Shown one piece after another: positions 16,995 through 25,830 of a DNA stretch of 64,000 nucleotides. The notes beneath the pieces are model-generated. The model was given only the letters and a program-made list of their open reading frames with translations, had not been told where the DNA came from and made no database searches. Position 1 is the first letter of the stretch, and the number at the start of each line of letters is the position of its first letter. Position numbers and translations under genes: made by a program. The DNA is taken from assembly GCA_044225675.1 (NCBI GenBank), contig JBGAIH010000006.1:102887-166886 (forward strand). Direction: 5' to 3'. Source of the DNA: JACMQX01 sp044225675 (GTDB lineage Bacteria > Pseudomonadota > Gammaproteobacteria > Burkholderiales > Burkholderiaceae_C).

Positions 16995-18182
16995 TTGAGC
17001 GTCACCATGGACAGGGACGGCCAGCAGACGGGCTTCGCGGCCGACGTGCTGCTCGGCCCCGAGCACATCGAATTCCGGGATCACTTCCGCCGCTTCGTCA
17101 CCGGGCGGCTGGAGCCGCTCGCACTGGCGGGCGAGCGCGAGAAGCAGTTCCCCCTGCAGGTCTACAAGGAGCTCGCCGCGGGCGGCTTCCTCGCGCCCGA
17201 CTACCCCGAAGCACTCGGTGGCGGCGGGGGCGACATCCTGCTGGGCTGCGTCTACTACGAGGAGCTCACGCGCATTCCCGCCGGTGTGTCGGCCGGCGTG
17301 TTCGCGCACCAGCATCTGGCCGTGCGGCCGCTGTTCGAGCTGGGCACCGACGCGCAGAAGCGCGAGTACATGCTGCCCGCGCTCAAGGCCGAGCGCATCG
17401 GCGCCTTCGCGCTGACGGAGCCCGACGCCGGCAGCGACGTGCAGGGCATCAAGACCCGCGCGCGGCGTGACGGTGACGACTGGCTCCTCTCCGGAAGCAA
17501 GGTCTACATCACCAACGGCACCATCGCCGACTACTACATCCTCGCGGCCCGCACCTCGCCAGAGCGCAAGGCCGACGCGATCTCGCTCTTCCTCGTCGAC
17601 CGCCGGCTGCCGGGCATCGACGCGCAGCCGCTGGACAAGCTGGGCAACCATTCTTCGTCCACCGCGCTCGTCACCTTCAGCGACGTGCGGGTCGGGCCCG
17701 GGCAGCTGCTCGGCCAGGTCGGCGGCGGCCTCGCGCAGCTCAAGGCGACGCTGTCGTCGGGCCGCGTGATGCAGGCCACGCGTGGCCTGGGCATCGCGCA
17801 GGTGGCGATGGAAAAGACGCTCAGGTACGCCGAAGAGCGCCAGGCCTTCGGCAGGAAGATCGGCCAGTTCCAGGGCGTGGCATTCAAGGTGGCCGAGATG
17901 GCCGCGCGCATCGAGGCGGCCCGGCTCATGGTCTACAGCGCGGCGCGCGACGTGATCGACGGCAAGGACTCGCACCGCGGCGCATCGATGGGCAAGTTCA
18001 TGACGGCCGACGCCGTCATCTTCGCGACGCAGCAGGCCGTCAACCTGCACGGCGGCTACGGCTACATGGAAGAAAGCGGCATCGCGCGGCTGTTCCGCGA
18101 CGGCCCGGAGTCGTACATCGGCGAGGGCACGCCCGAGATCCAGCTTCGCATCATCGCGCGTGCCATGGGCATGCACTGCTGA
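16995..18182 (+). CDS. Acyl-CoA dehydrogenase
   Basis: A 395-residue acyl-CoA dehydrogenase from the TTG at 16995, or 391 residues from the ATG at 17007. Motifs are 'ALTEPDAGSDVQGIKTRAR', 'SGSKVYITNGTIADYY', 'ERQAFGRKIGQFQGVAFK' and the C-terminal 'YIGEGTPEIQ', in which the catalytic glutamate (about residue 377) is kept. It is the first gene of the long plus-strand run and has its own promoter at 16910-16939. A crotonase follows 9 bases later, so dehydrogenation and the next step are coupled. Chain-length preference cannot be read from the sequence, though the overall form is that of short or branched-chain enzymes. Confidence 0.9.
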   Translation: MSVTMDRDGQQTGFAADVLLGPEHIEFRDHFRRFVTGRLEPLALAGEREKQFPLQVYKELAAGGFLAPDYPEALGGGGGDILLGCVYYEELTRIPAGVSAGVFAHQHLAVRPLFELGTDAQKREYMLPALKAERIGAFALTEPDAGSDVQGIKTRARRDGDDWLLSGSKVYITNGTIADYYILAARTSPERKADAISLFLVDRRLPGIDAQPLDKLGNHSSSTALVTFSDVRVGPGQLLGQVGGGLAQLKATLSSGRVMQATRGLGIAQVAMEKTLRYAEERQAFGRKIGQFQGVAFKVAEMAARIEAARLMVYSAARDVIDGKDSHRGASMGKFMTADAVIFATQQAVNLHGGYGYMEESGIARLFRDGPESYIGEGTPEIQLRIIARAMGMHC

Positions 18183-18191
18183 AAGACCCCC

Positions 18192-18980
18192 ATGGCATTC
18201 CTCCTCTACGAGCAGCAGGACGGCATCGTCACGCTGACCATGAATCAGCCCGAGGCGCGCAACCCGCTGTCGGACGAGTCGCAGTTCGCCGAGTTCACCG
18301 ACGCCTGCGCACGCATCCGCGCCGACCTGTCGGTGCGCTGCGTGATCCTCACCGGCGCGGGCAGCGCCTTCAGCGCGGGCGGCAACATCAAGCACATGCG
18401 CGACAAGCAGGGCATCGCCGAAGGCTCGGCCCTAGACATCCAGAACCGCTACCGCCGCGGCATCCACCAGATCCCGCTGGCGCTTTACCACCTGGAGGTG
18501 CCGGTCATCGCGGCGGTGAACGGCCCGGCCATCGGCGCGGGCTGCGACCTGGCCTGCATGTGCGACATCCGCATCGCGTCCGACACCGCGCGCTTTGCCG
18601 AGAGCTTCGTCAAGCTCGGGATCATTCCGGGCGATGGCGGGGCGTGGCTGTTGCCGCGCGCCGTTGGCATGTCCAAGGCGGCCGAGATGACCTTCACCGG
18701 CGACGCCATCGACGCGCAGGAAGCCCTGGCCTGCGGGCTCGTCTCGAAAGTCGTGCCCGGCGCCGCGCTGATGGACGAGACCCGAGCGCTGGCGGCCCGC
18801 ATCGCGGCCAACCCCTCGCACGCGCTGCGCATGGCCAAGCGCCTGTTGCGCGAAGGCCAGCACACGCGGCTGGACACGCTGCTCGAACTCTCGGCCGCGT
18901 TCCAGTCGATCTCGCACTTCACGCCCGAGCACGACGCGGCCGTGCGCGCGATGGCCGACCGGCCCCGCGGCACGCGATGA
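18192..18980 (+). CDS. Enoyl-CoA hydratase/isomerase (crotonase) family protein
   Basis: A 262-residue crotonase-fold protein. The oxyanion segment is 'GAGSAFSAGGNIKHM' and the second region is 'GAGCDLACMCDIRIAS', with Asp in place of the first hydratase glutamate. The next motif reads 'FAESFVKLGIIPGDGG', which keeps a glutamate but two residues from the usual place. The function is probably hydration or isomerisation of the enoyl-CoA made by the dehydrogenase immediately upstream (9-base gap). A 70-base gap with an AGGAGACA site then leads to the Bug receptor. Confidence 0.85.
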   Translation: MAFLLYEQQDGIVTLTMNQPEARNPLSDESQFAEFTDACARIRADLSVRCVILTGAGSAFSAGGNIKHMRDKQGIAEGSALDIQNRYRRGIHQIPLALYHLEVPVIAAVNGPAIGAGCDLACMCDIRIASDTARFAESFVKLGIIPGDGGAWLLPRAVGMSKAAEMTFTGDAIDAQEALACGLVSKVVPGAALMDETRALAARIAANPSHALRMAKRLLREGQHTRLDTLLELSAAFQSISHFTPEHDAAVRAMADRPRGTR

Positions 18981-19050
18981 CCGCAGGCACGCGACGCAGC
19001 CTGCACGCCCCACCCGGCAATCACCCCACCACAGACAAGGAGACAAACCA

Positions 19051-20022
19051 ATGAACCGCCGCCTCACCCTTGCGATGCTCGGCATCGCCGCCTCGGCCTG
19101 CCTGGGCCTGCCCGCTTTCGCGCAGGGCGCCTTTCCCGAAAAGACCGTGCGCATCGTCGTGCCCTATCCGCCGGGCGGGGCCACAGACGTGTCGGCCCGC
19201 CTGCTCGCCGGCGAAATGACCAAGCTCATCGGCCAGAGCGTGATCGTGGAGAACAAGCCCGGCGTGGCCGGCGTGATCGGCACCGACATGGTGGCCAAGT
19301 CGCCGGCCGACGGCTACACCCTCGTGTTCGGCGGCCCGGGCAACCTCACGCTGCGCCCGATCATGGACCCGAACCTGTCGTACAAGGTCGAGAAGGACCT
19401 GGCGCCGATCAGCCACGTCGTCACCTACGACCACCTGCTGCTGGTGCGCAACGGCCTGCCGGTGCGGAACGTGCAGGAGTTCATCAAGCTCGCCAAGGAA
19501 CGCAAGCTCACCTACGGCTCGTCCGGCACGGGCGGGCCGCAGCATCTGGCCATGGAACTGCTCAAGTTCATGACGCAGACCGACCTGACGCACGTGCCCT
19601 ACAAGGGCGAGAGCCCGGCGCTGCTGGACCTCGTGGGCGAGCGCGTCGACGCGGCCATCCTGTCGACCGCCGTCGCGGGGCAGCTCATCAAAGGCGGCAA
19701 GGTGCGCCTGATCGCCGCGACCAACCCCTACCGCTCCAAGACTTTCCCGGACGCGCCGACCGTGGCCGAAGCCGGCGTGCCCGGCTATGAAATGGTGTCC
19801 TACGGCGGCCTGATGGCGCCGGCGGCCACGCCCGCGCCCGTCATCGCCAAGCTGCAGCAGGCCGCCATGGCGGCCATGAAGGTGCCCAGCGTGCAGCAGC
19901 AGTTCTACGACGCCGGCCTGTTCCCCATCGGCGGCTCGGCAGCCGACTTCACCAAGCTGCTGCGCACCGAACGCGAGAAGTGGGCGCCGATCATCAAGAG
20001 CTCCGGCGCCACGCTGGAATGA
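19051..20022 (+). CDS. Bug/TctC-family periplasmic substrate-binding receptor
   Basis: A 323-residue receptor with signal peptide ending 'LPAFAQ' and mature beginning 'GAFPEKTVRIVVPYPPGGATD'. The ligand loop has 'PGVAGVIGTDMVAKSPADGY'. AGGAGACA at 19038-19045 precedes the ATG. Its stop overlaps the start of the following SDR gene by 4 bases (ATGA), so translation is coupled to a cytoplasmic catabolic enzyme. That is strong evidence that this receptor binds the acid degraded by this operon. No transporter membrane subunits are encoded in the operon. Confidence 0.92.
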   Translation: MNRRLTLAMLGIAASACLGLPAFAQGAFPEKTVRIVVPYPPGGATDVSARLLAGEMTKLIGQSVIVENKPGVAGVIGTDMVAKSPADGYTLVFGGPGNLTLRPIMDPNLSYKVEKDLAPISHVVTYDHLLLVRNGLPVRNVQEFIKLAKERKLTYGSSGTGGPQHLAMELLKFMTQTDLTHVPYKGESPALLDLVGERVDAAILSTAVAGQLIKGGKVRLIAATNPYRSKTFPDAPTVAEAGVPGYEMVSYGGLMAPAATPAPVIAKLQQAAMAAMKVPSVQQQFYDAGLFPIGGSAADFTKLLRTEREKWAPIIKSSGATLE

Positions 20023-20828
20023 GTGCGATGGACCAGAGCCAGGGCAAGATCCCGCCGGGCGCATCGGGCGACTTCAGCCTCGCCGGGCGCATGGCCATCG
20101 TGACGGGCGGCGGCGGCGCCATCGGCTCGGCCACCTGCCGCGCGCTGGCCGGCGCCGGTGCGGCGGTCGCCTGCCTCGACCTCTCGCTGGAAGCGGCGCA
20201 GGCCGTCGCGGCCGGGATCACTCAAGACGGCGGTCGCGCCGTCGCACTGGCCTGTGACGTCGCCTCGGAAACCTCGGTGAACGGGGCCGTGTCGCAGGCC
20301 GTGGCCGCACTGGGCCAGCCGCGCGTGCTGGTGCATTGCGCGGCCATGCTCGACAAGACGGCAAAGATCACCGGCTACAGCCTCGCCGAATGGAACGAGG
20401 TGCTTGCCACCAACCTCACCGGCGCCTTCCTCGTGAGCCGCGCCGTGCTGACGCCGATGATCGCGGCAGGCGGCGGCTCCATCGTGCACATCGCCTCGAT
20501 GCATGGCCACGTGGCACGCGCCGGCCGCGCCGCCTACGGCGCGACCAAGGGCGGGCTGATCATGCTCGCCAAGACGATGGCGGTGGACCATGCCGAAGAC
20601 GGCATCCGCGTGAACACGCTCTCGCCCGGCGGCGTCGAAACCCGCCGCACCCATTTCCGCTACCAGAACGACCCCGAAGGCCGCCGCCAGACGGTGTCGC
20701 GCTACCCGATGCTGCGCTACGGCCAGCCGGTGGAGATCGCCAATGCGGCGCTGTTTCTGGCGAGCGACGCATCGTCCTTCATCACCGGCGCCGACATCGG
20801 CGTCGACGGCGGCTTCACCACCGTCTGA
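20019..20828 (+). CDS. Short-chain dehydrogenase/reductase (SDR)
   Basis: A 269-residue classical SDR. The nucleotide-binding motif is 'TGGGGAIGSATC', the substrate segment 'IASMHGHVARAGRAAY', the catalytic pair is in 'YGATK', and the C-terminal segment 'GADIGVDGGFTTV' is typical. It probably oxidises a 3-hydroxyacyl-CoA or another secondary alcohol in this pathway using NAD(P). The ATG at 20019 overlaps the Bug stop; a second ATG at 20028 is possible and would remove three residues. A CMD-like gene follows after 26 bases. Confidence 0.88.
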   Translation: MSAMDQSQGKIPPGASGDFSLAGRMAIVTGGGGAIGSATCRALAGAGAAVACLDLSLEAAQAVAAGITQDGGRAVALACDVASETSVNGAVSQAVAALGQPRVLVHCAAMLDKTAKITGYSLAEWNEVLATNLTGAFLVSRAVLTPMIAAGGGSIVHIASMHGHVARAGRAAYGATKGGLIMLAKTMAVDHAEDGIRVNTLSPGGVETRRTHFRYQNDPEGRRQTVSRYPMLRYGQPVEIANAALFLASDASSFITGADIGVDGGFTTV

Positions 20829-20854
20829 CTCTTTGACGCACCCCAGGAACATCC

Positions 20855-21391
20855 ATGAAAGAAGACTTCGGCGCACCGACCCATGCCAGGACGCCGCACT
20901 CGCGGCTCGGCCACGCCACCCGCCGTGTGGTGGTCGGTGACGACTATGTGAAGAACGCGCTGCAGAGCACGCACTTCGACGCCGAGTGGCAGGCCTACCT
21001 GAACAACCAGCTGTGGGCCCGCACCTGGGCCCGCGGCGTGATCACGCACCAAGAGTTCAGCCTGATCAACCTGGCCATGCTCGCCGGCCTCGGCCGCATG
21101 GAAGAGTTCGAGCTGCACTTCAAGATCGCGATCACGCGCACCAAGCCGCCGCTTGAGAAGCTGCGCGAGCTGCTGCTGCACATCGGCATGTACTGCGGCA
21201 TTCCCGTGGGCCGCGACTGCTTCGTCATCGCACGCAGGCTGCTCAAGGAGCACGACATCGACCTGTCGGTGCTGGAGGCGCCCGGCGCCGCCAAGAAGGC
21301 CAAGGTCAGCCGGTCCGCCGTCAAGCCAGGGAAGGCCACGGCGCGCAACGCGGCCAAGCGCTCTGCCACAAAGAAGGTGTCCGCCAAATGA
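20855..21391 (+). CDS. Carboxymuconolactone decarboxylase (CMD) family protein with a basic tail
   Basis: A 178-residue protein. Residues 1-135 are the all-helical CMD fold ('RMEEFELHFKIAITR', 'LRELLLHIGMYCGIPVGRD'), which is close to PcaC-type gamma-carboxymuconolactone decarboxylases. The last 40 residues are a lysine/alanine-rich tail (KKAKVSRSAVKPGKATARNA) not needed by the fold. CMD proteins decarboxylate lactones or act as AhpD-like peroxidases; the CxxC pair of AhpD is absent here. A related CMD gene occurs at 34097. The stop overlaps the MaoC start by 4 bases. The reaction is unknown. Confidence 0.82.
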   Translation: MKEDFGAPTHARTPHSRLGHATRRVVVGDDYVKNALQSTHFDAEWQAYLNNQLWARTWARGVITHQEFSLINLAMLAGLGRMEEFELHFKIAITRTKPPLEKLRELLLHIGMYCGIPVGRDCFVIARRLLKEHDIDLSVLEAPGAAKKAKVSRSAVKPGKATARNAAKRSATKKVSAK

Positions 21392-21834
21392 TGAACCTTC
21401 CCTACGGCGAACTCGCCATCGGCCAGAAGGCACGCTCGCGCGGGCGCACGCTGACCGAAACCGACGTCGTCAACTTCTGCGGCCTGACCGGCAACTGGCT
21501 GGAGATCCACGCCAATGCCGAGTTCTCCAAGAAGTCGATGTACGGCCAGCGCGTCGTGCAGGGCGGGCTGGTGTTCGTGATCGGCAACGCGCTGATCGGC
21601 TTCGACTCGGCGGTGGTGGAAGCGTTCTACGGCGTGGACAAGCTGCGCTTCCTCAAGCCGAGCTTCATCGGCGACACCATCCATGCCGAAAGCGAAGTCA
21701 TCGCGCTGCGCGACAAGGGTGACAGGCACGGCATCGCCACGGCGCGGCTGACCATCGTCAACCAGCGCGGCGAACAGGTGCTCAGCTGCGAGTTCACGCT
21801 GCTGATCCGGCGCGAGCGGCTGGTCGTTGCGTGA
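21388..21834 (+). CDS. MaoC-like hot-dog-fold dehydratase
   Basis: A 148-residue single hot-dog protein of the MaoC/hydratase-2 family. The active-site stretch reads 'FCGLTGNWLEIHANAEF' followed by 'GQRVVQGGLVF'. The histidine is kept, but the aspartate of the usual GD-NPxH motif is replaced (TGNWLEIH), so catalysis may differ from R-specific hydration. The start overlaps the CMD stop (ATGA). A second MaoC gene at 24284 lies in the same run, and the two could form a heterodimer, as in steroid-degrading hydratases. That pairing is an inference from gene order. Confidence 0.82.
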   Translation: MMNLPYGELAIGQKARSRGRTLTETDVVNFCGLTGNWLEIHANAEFSKKSMYGQRVVQGGLVFVIGNALIGFDSAVVEAFYGVDKLRFLKPSFIGDTIHAESEVIALRDKGDRHGIATARLTIVNQRGEQVLSCEFTLLIRRERLVVA

Positions 21835-21885
21835 CGGGCCGGCACGCGGGATCCTGAATGAGAGAGAGAAAGAAAGTTTGAAGCC

Positions 21886-23025
21886 ATGAATTTCCTGACC
21901 GAAGAACAGCAGATGTGGAAGGACACGGTCGACCGTGTCATGCAGGACGAGGTGACCAAGGAGTACGTGCGCCAGTGCGACATGGGCCGCGCCTATCCGT
22001 ACGAGGCCTACGACAAGATCGCGAAGATGGGCTGGCTGCGCCTGCTCGTGCCCGAGGACCACGGCGGCGACGGCGGCACGATCTTCGACTACGCGCTGAT
22101 GTGCGAGGGCCTGGCGCGCTACGGATTCGACTTCGCCACCGCCTTCATGGTGTCGACCTTCACCGCCATGAACATCTGCAAGTTCGGCACGAAGGAGCAG
22201 CAGGAGCGCTTCCTGCCGGCCTTCATGAAGGGCGACATCCGCTTCTCGATCTCGATCTCCGAGCCCTCGGCCGGCTCCGACGCGGCGAACACGCGCACCC
22301 GCTCGGAAGAAACGCCCGAGGGCTGGCGCATCAACGGCCAGAAGCTGTGGTGCTCGGGCGCCGCGGCGAAGAACGTGGTCATCGCCATGCTCACGCGCAG
22401 CGACAAGGCCGCCGCCAAGCACAAGGGCCTGACCGTGCTGCTGGTGCCCAACGACACGCCGGGGCTGGACGTGCGCCGCCTGCCGACGATGGCGCGGCGC
22501 GCCACCGGCACGACCGAAATCTTCATCGACAACGCGCTGGTGCCGCACGCCAACCTGCTGGGCGCCGCCGGCGACGGCTGGAAGATCATCACCGACCACC
22601 TGGAGCTCGAGCGCATCGCCGTGGCCGCCGCCTACGTCGGCAACGCCCAGCAGGCGGTGAGCGAGGCGCTGCAGTACGCGCACGACCGCATCCAGTTCGA
22701 CAAGGCGATCTACGACTTCCAGGTGATCCGCCACATGCTGGCCGACATGCAGACCGCCGTGGACGCGGCGCGCCTGATGGTCTACCGCGCCGCCGACATG
22801 GCCTCGCGCGGCCTGCCCTGCCAGCGCGAGGTGTCGATGGCCAAGCTGATGGCGTCCGAGACGCTGCAGACCGTCACGCGCCAAGGCATGCAGATTTTGG
22901 GCGGCCACAGCATGCTGCCCGAGGCCGACATGGAGCGCTATTTCCGCGAAGGCATGCAGTCCACCATCGGCGGCGGCACCTCGCAGATCCAGCGCACGCT
23001 GATCGCCAAAGCCATGAGCCTGTGA
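21886..23025 (+). CDS. Acyl-CoA dehydrogenase
   Basis: A 379-residue acyl-CoA dehydrogenase with 'SISISEPSAGSDAANTRTRS', 'INGQKLWCSGAAAKN' and 'DRIQFDKAIYDFQVIRHMLA'. The C-terminal motif is 'TIGGGTSQIQRTLIAKAM', with Gly363 where the medium-chain-type catalytic glutamate would be. It is therefore either a different catalytic subclass or half of a heteromeric enzyme. It starts 51 bases after the MaoC gene. Its stop codon overlaps the next CoA-transferase start by one base (TGATG), which suggests coupled translation. Confidence 0.88.
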   Translation: MNFLTEEQQMWKDTVDRVMQDEVTKEYVRQCDMGRAYPYEAYDKIAKMGWLRLLVPEDHGGDGGTIFDYALMCEGLARYGFDFATAFMVSTFTAMNICKFGTKEQQERFLPAFMKGDIRFSISISEPSAGSDAANTRTRSEETPEGWRINGQKLWCSGAAAKNVVIAMLTRSDKAAAKHKGLTVLLVPNDTPGLDVRRLPTMARRATGTTEIFIDNALVPHANLLGAAGDGWKIITDHLELERIAVAAAYVGNAQQAVSEALQYAHDRIQFDKAIYDFQVIRHMLADMQTAVDAARLMVYRAADMASRGLPCQREVSMAKLMASETLQTVTRQGMQILGGHSMLPEADMERYFREGMQSTIGGGTSQIQRTLIAKAMSL

Positions 23026-24287
23026 TGAGCGGCAAGCATTCCACGAACCAACCACCGCTGCCCCTGGCCGGCGTGCGCGTGCTCGACCTCACGCGCATCA
23101 TCGCCGGCCCCTGGGCGACGCAGAACCTGGCCGACCTCGGCGCCGAGGTGATCAAGATCGAGAACCCGCAGGGCGGCGACGACACGCGCCAGATGGGCCC
23201 GCCCTTCGTGCGCGACCAGCGCACCGGCGAGGACGCCGATGCGGCATACTTCCTGGCGGCCAACCGGGGCAAGGAGTCGGTGGCGGTGGACATTTCCCGG
23301 CCCGAGGGCCAGAAGCTCATCCGCGCGCTGGCGGCCCGGTGCGACGTGCTGGTGGAGAACTACAAGTTCGGCGGCCTGGCCAAGTACGGGCTCGACTATG
23401 CGACGCTGCATGCGGAGTTCCCGCAGCTCATCTACTGCTCGGTCACCGGCTTCGGCCAGACCGGGCCCTACCGGCAGCGGGCGGGCTACGACTACCTGAT
23501 CCAGGGCATGGGCGGGCTGATGAGCGTGACGGGCGAGCCCGACGACAGGCCCGGCGGCGGCCCGCAGCGCGCCGGCGTGGCACTGGCCGACATCCTCTCG
23601 GGCATGTATGCGGCGCTGGGCATCGTGGCGGCGCTGCGCCACCGCGACGCAGGCCACGGCGGCCAGCACCTGGACATCGGCATGCTCGACGTGCAGGTGG
23701 CCGTGCTCGCCAACCAGGGCATGAACTACCTGACCACCGGCAAGGCGCCGCAGCGCATGGGCAACGGCCACCCGAACATCGTGCCCTACCAGTACTTCCA
23801 GGCGAGCGACGGGCAGTTCATCCTCGCCGTGGGCAACGACTCGCAGTTCCGCAAGGCCATGCAGGTGCTCGGTCTGGAAAAGGAAGGCGCGGACCCGCGC
23901 TTTGCCACCATCGCGCTGCGCGTGGCCAACCGCGTGCCGCTGCTGGAGCTCATGTCGGCGCGCACGCGGACGCGGACCATCGACGAATGGGTGACCGAGA
24001 TGGAAGCGGTGAACGTGCCCTGCGGCCCGATCAACACCATCGACCGCGTCTTCGCCGACCCGCAGGTCAAGGCGCGCGGCATCCAGATGACGCTGCCGCA
24101 CCGCACCGCGGGCGAGGTCCCGTCGGTGGCCAACCCGATGCGCTTTTCGGAATCGCCGATCCGCTACGAGGAAGGCCCGCCCGTGCTCGGGCAGCACACG
24201 CGCGATGTGCTCAGCCGCGTGCTCGGCGCCAGCGACGACGAGATCGCGCAATGGAGCGCGCAAGGCATCATCAAGGAGACGACATGA
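23025..24287 (+). CDS. Class III CoA-transferase (CaiB/BaiF family)
   Basis: A 420-residue protein with 'GVRVLDLTRIIAGPWATQ' at the N terminus, 'EVIKIENPQGGDDTR', and the catalytic aspartate in 'LDIGMLDVQVAVL' (Asp222). Members transfer CoA between two acids through aspartyl-CoA intermediates. Start and stop both overlap neighbouring genes: TGATG with the dehydrogenase and ATGA with the MaoC gene. The enzyme is therefore part of the core of this operon and probably activates the acid bound by the Bug receptors. Donor and acceptor are unknown; succinyl-CoA is a common donor in the family. Confidence 0.9.
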   Translation: MSGKHSTNQPPLPLAGVRVLDLTRIIAGPWATQNLADLGAEVIKIENPQGGDDTRQMGPPFVRDQRTGEDADAAYFLAANRGKESVAVDISRPEGQKLIRALAARCDVLVENYKFGGLAKYGLDYATLHAEFPQLIYCSVTGFGQTGPYRQRAGYDYLIQGMGGLMSVTGEPDDRPGGGPQRAGVALADILSGMYAALGIVAALRHRDAGHGGQHLDIGMLDVQVAVLANQGMNYLTTGKAPQRMGNGHPNIVPYQYFQASDGQFILAVGNDSQFRKAMQVLGLEKEGADPRFATIALRVANRVPLLELMSARTRTRTIDEWVTEMEAVNVPCGPINTIDRVFADPQVKARGIQMTLPHRTAGEVPSVANPMRFSESPIRYEEGPPVLGQHTRDVLSRVLGASDDEIAQWSAQGIIKETT

Positions 24288-24790
24288 GCAAGCAGGCGCC
24301 CGCCACGGGCACCGACACCGGCTGGGACGACACGCCCGTCATGGGCATCGGCCTGTACTGGGACGACGTCAAGCCCGGCGACCGCTTCCGCACGCTGGGC
24401 AAGACCATCACCGAGGCCGACATCACGATGTTCGTCGGCGTCACCGGCATGGTCGAGGAGATGTTCACCAACCTCGACTACATCGGCAAGGAGTCGAAGA
24501 TCGGCGCGCGGCCCGCGCCGGGCTCGATGGTCTACTGCATCAGCGAGGGCCTGCTCATGCAGTCCACGATGCAGCGCACCGGCATGGCCTTCCTCGAATG
24601 CGACCTGCGCATCCTCCGGCCCACCGTGGCCGGCGACACGATCCACGTGCAGGCCGAGGTGGTGGAAGCGCGCGCCACGAGCAAGCCCGGCCGCGGCCTC
24701 ATGCGCACCTTCAACCGCGTGGTCAACCAGCACGGCGAGGTCGTCGCCACCTACAACCCGCTTCGCATGGTGAAGGGCCGCCCGCAGTAG
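24284..24790 (+). CDS. MaoC-like hot-dog-fold protein
   Basis: A 168-residue single hot-dog protein. The family features are 'KTITEADITMFVGVTGMVE', 'PAPGSMVYCISEGLLMQS' and 'RPTVAGDTIHVQAEVVEA'. The histidine of the standard hydratase motif is not visible (VTGMVEEMF), so this may be a regulatory or partner subunit for the MaoC protein at 21388 rather than a full catalyst. AAGGAGA lies upstream, and the ATG at 24284 overlaps the CoA-transferase stop. The stop codon lies within a hairpin (24779-24797). Confidence 0.8.
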   Translation: MSKQAPATGTDTGWDDTPVMGIGLYWDDVKPGDRFRTLGKTITEADITMFVGVTGMVEEMFTNLDYIGKESKIGARPAPGSMVYCISEGLLMQSTMQRTGMAFLECDLRILRPTVAGDTIHVQAEVVEARATSKPGRGLMRTFNRVVNQHGEVVATYNPLRMVKGRPQ

Positions 24791-24815
24791 GCGGGCGCGC
24801 TTTGCCGGATTTTTT
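24779..24815 (+). other. Hairpin over a stop codon followed by a T tract
   Basis: CGCCCGC (24779-24785) and GCGGGCG (24791-24797) form a 7-base perfect stem with loop AGTAG that contains the TAG stop codon of the MaoC gene. A run of six T (24810-24815) begins 12 bases after the stem. The distance is too long for a standard intrinsic terminator, so it may only attenuate expression of the tandem Bug genes or protect an mRNA end. Confidence 0.3.
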
Positions 24816-24842
24816 GTTCGCATCAACGTCAGGAGACAAACA

Positions 24843-25817
24843 ATGAAACTTTTGAAATCGCTCGTACGCCTCGCCGCAGGCGGCGTGCTGGTCGCGGCGG
24901 CCGCCGCCGCCTTCGCCCAGACCGCGGCCACCTGGCCCAACCGCCCGATCCACATCGTCGTGCCGTTCGCGGCCGGCACCACGACCGACCAGGCCGCCCG
25001 CTACATCGGCCAAAAGATCACGGACCAGTTCAAGCAGCCGGTCGTGGTGGAGAACAAGGCCGGCGCCAACGGCTTCATCGGCATGCAGTACCTGCTGCAG
25101 CAGCCGGCCGACGGCTACTTCATCACCATCGGCACCAACACCACGCATGCCGCAAATGCGGCGCTGTTCAAGAAGCTGCCCTACGACCCGGTGGCCGACT
25201 TCGTGCCGCTCACCGGCGTGACGATCGGCGGCGTGGTGCTGGTGGTGGCGCCGAACACGCCCGCCAACAACGTGCAGGAACTCATCGCGCTGGCCAAGAA
25301 GAAGCGCATGACCTTCGGCAGCGGCAACTCCTCCTCGCGCGCCGGCGGCGAAGTGCTGCGCGAGATGGCCGGCCTGGACCTGACGCACGTGCCCTACAAG
25401 GCGCTGCCCGCGGCCATCACCGACGTGATGGGCGGCCAGATCGACATGGTGTTCGGCGATGCGCCGGCCGTGATGCCGCTGGTCAAGGCCGGCAAGCTCA
25501 AGGCGCTGGGCGTGTCCACCCGCAACCGCATGCCGGGCTATGAAGACATCCCGACCATCGCCGAGCAGGGCGTCAAGGGCTACGAGACCAACGGCTGGCT
25601 GGCCGCCTTCGCGCCCAAGGGCACGCCGCCCGACGTGGCCGACAAGATCGGCAAGGTCATCGCCGACATCATGCGCGCGCCCGAGGCCGAGAAGTTCTTC
25701 GGTGCCAATGCCTGGAAGCCGATCCCCATGTCGCGCGCCGAAATGGCCGAGTTCCAGAAGACCGAGATCGCCCGCTGGGCGCGCCTGGTGAAGGCCGCAG
25801 GCATCGAGCCGGAATGA
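24843..25817 (+). CDS. Bug/TctC-family receptor, first of a tandem pair
   Basis: A 324-residue receptor with signal peptide ending 'AAAAFAQ' and 'NRPIHIVVPFAAGTTTD' as the mature N terminus. It has 'KAGANGFIGMQYLLQQPADG' in the ligand loop. AGGAGACA at 24831-24838 precedes the ATG. It is highly similar along its length to the next gene (about 70% identical residues by eye), with identical stretches such as 'FGDAPA' and 'GWLAAFAPKGTPPDVAD'. The pair probably arose by duplication in place and may bind related ligands. It shares its operon with another, more distant Bug at 19051. Confidence 0.93.
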   Translation: MKLLKSLVRLAAGGVLVAAAAAAFAQTAATWPNRPIHIVVPFAAGTTTDQAARYIGQKITDQFKQPVVVENKAGANGFIGMQYLLQQPADGYFITIGTNTTHAANAALFKKLPYDPVADFVPLTGVTIGGVVLVVAPNTPANNVQELIALAKKKRMTFGSGNSSSRAGGEVLREMAGLDLTHVPYKALPAAITDVMGGQIDMVFGDAPAVMPLVKAGKLKALGVSTRNRMPGYEDIPTIAEQGVKGYETNGWLAAFAPKGTPPDVADKIGKVIADIMRAPEAEKFFGANAWKPIPMSRAEMAEFQKTEIARWARLVKAAGIEPE

Positions 25818-25830
25818 TCGGGGAGCCGGC

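Noticed and set aside
24779..24815. Intrinsic terminator between the MaoC and tandem Bug genes
   Set aside because: The T tract begins 12 bases after the stem rather than directly, so termination is doubtful; it is kept only as a hairpin of unknown role.
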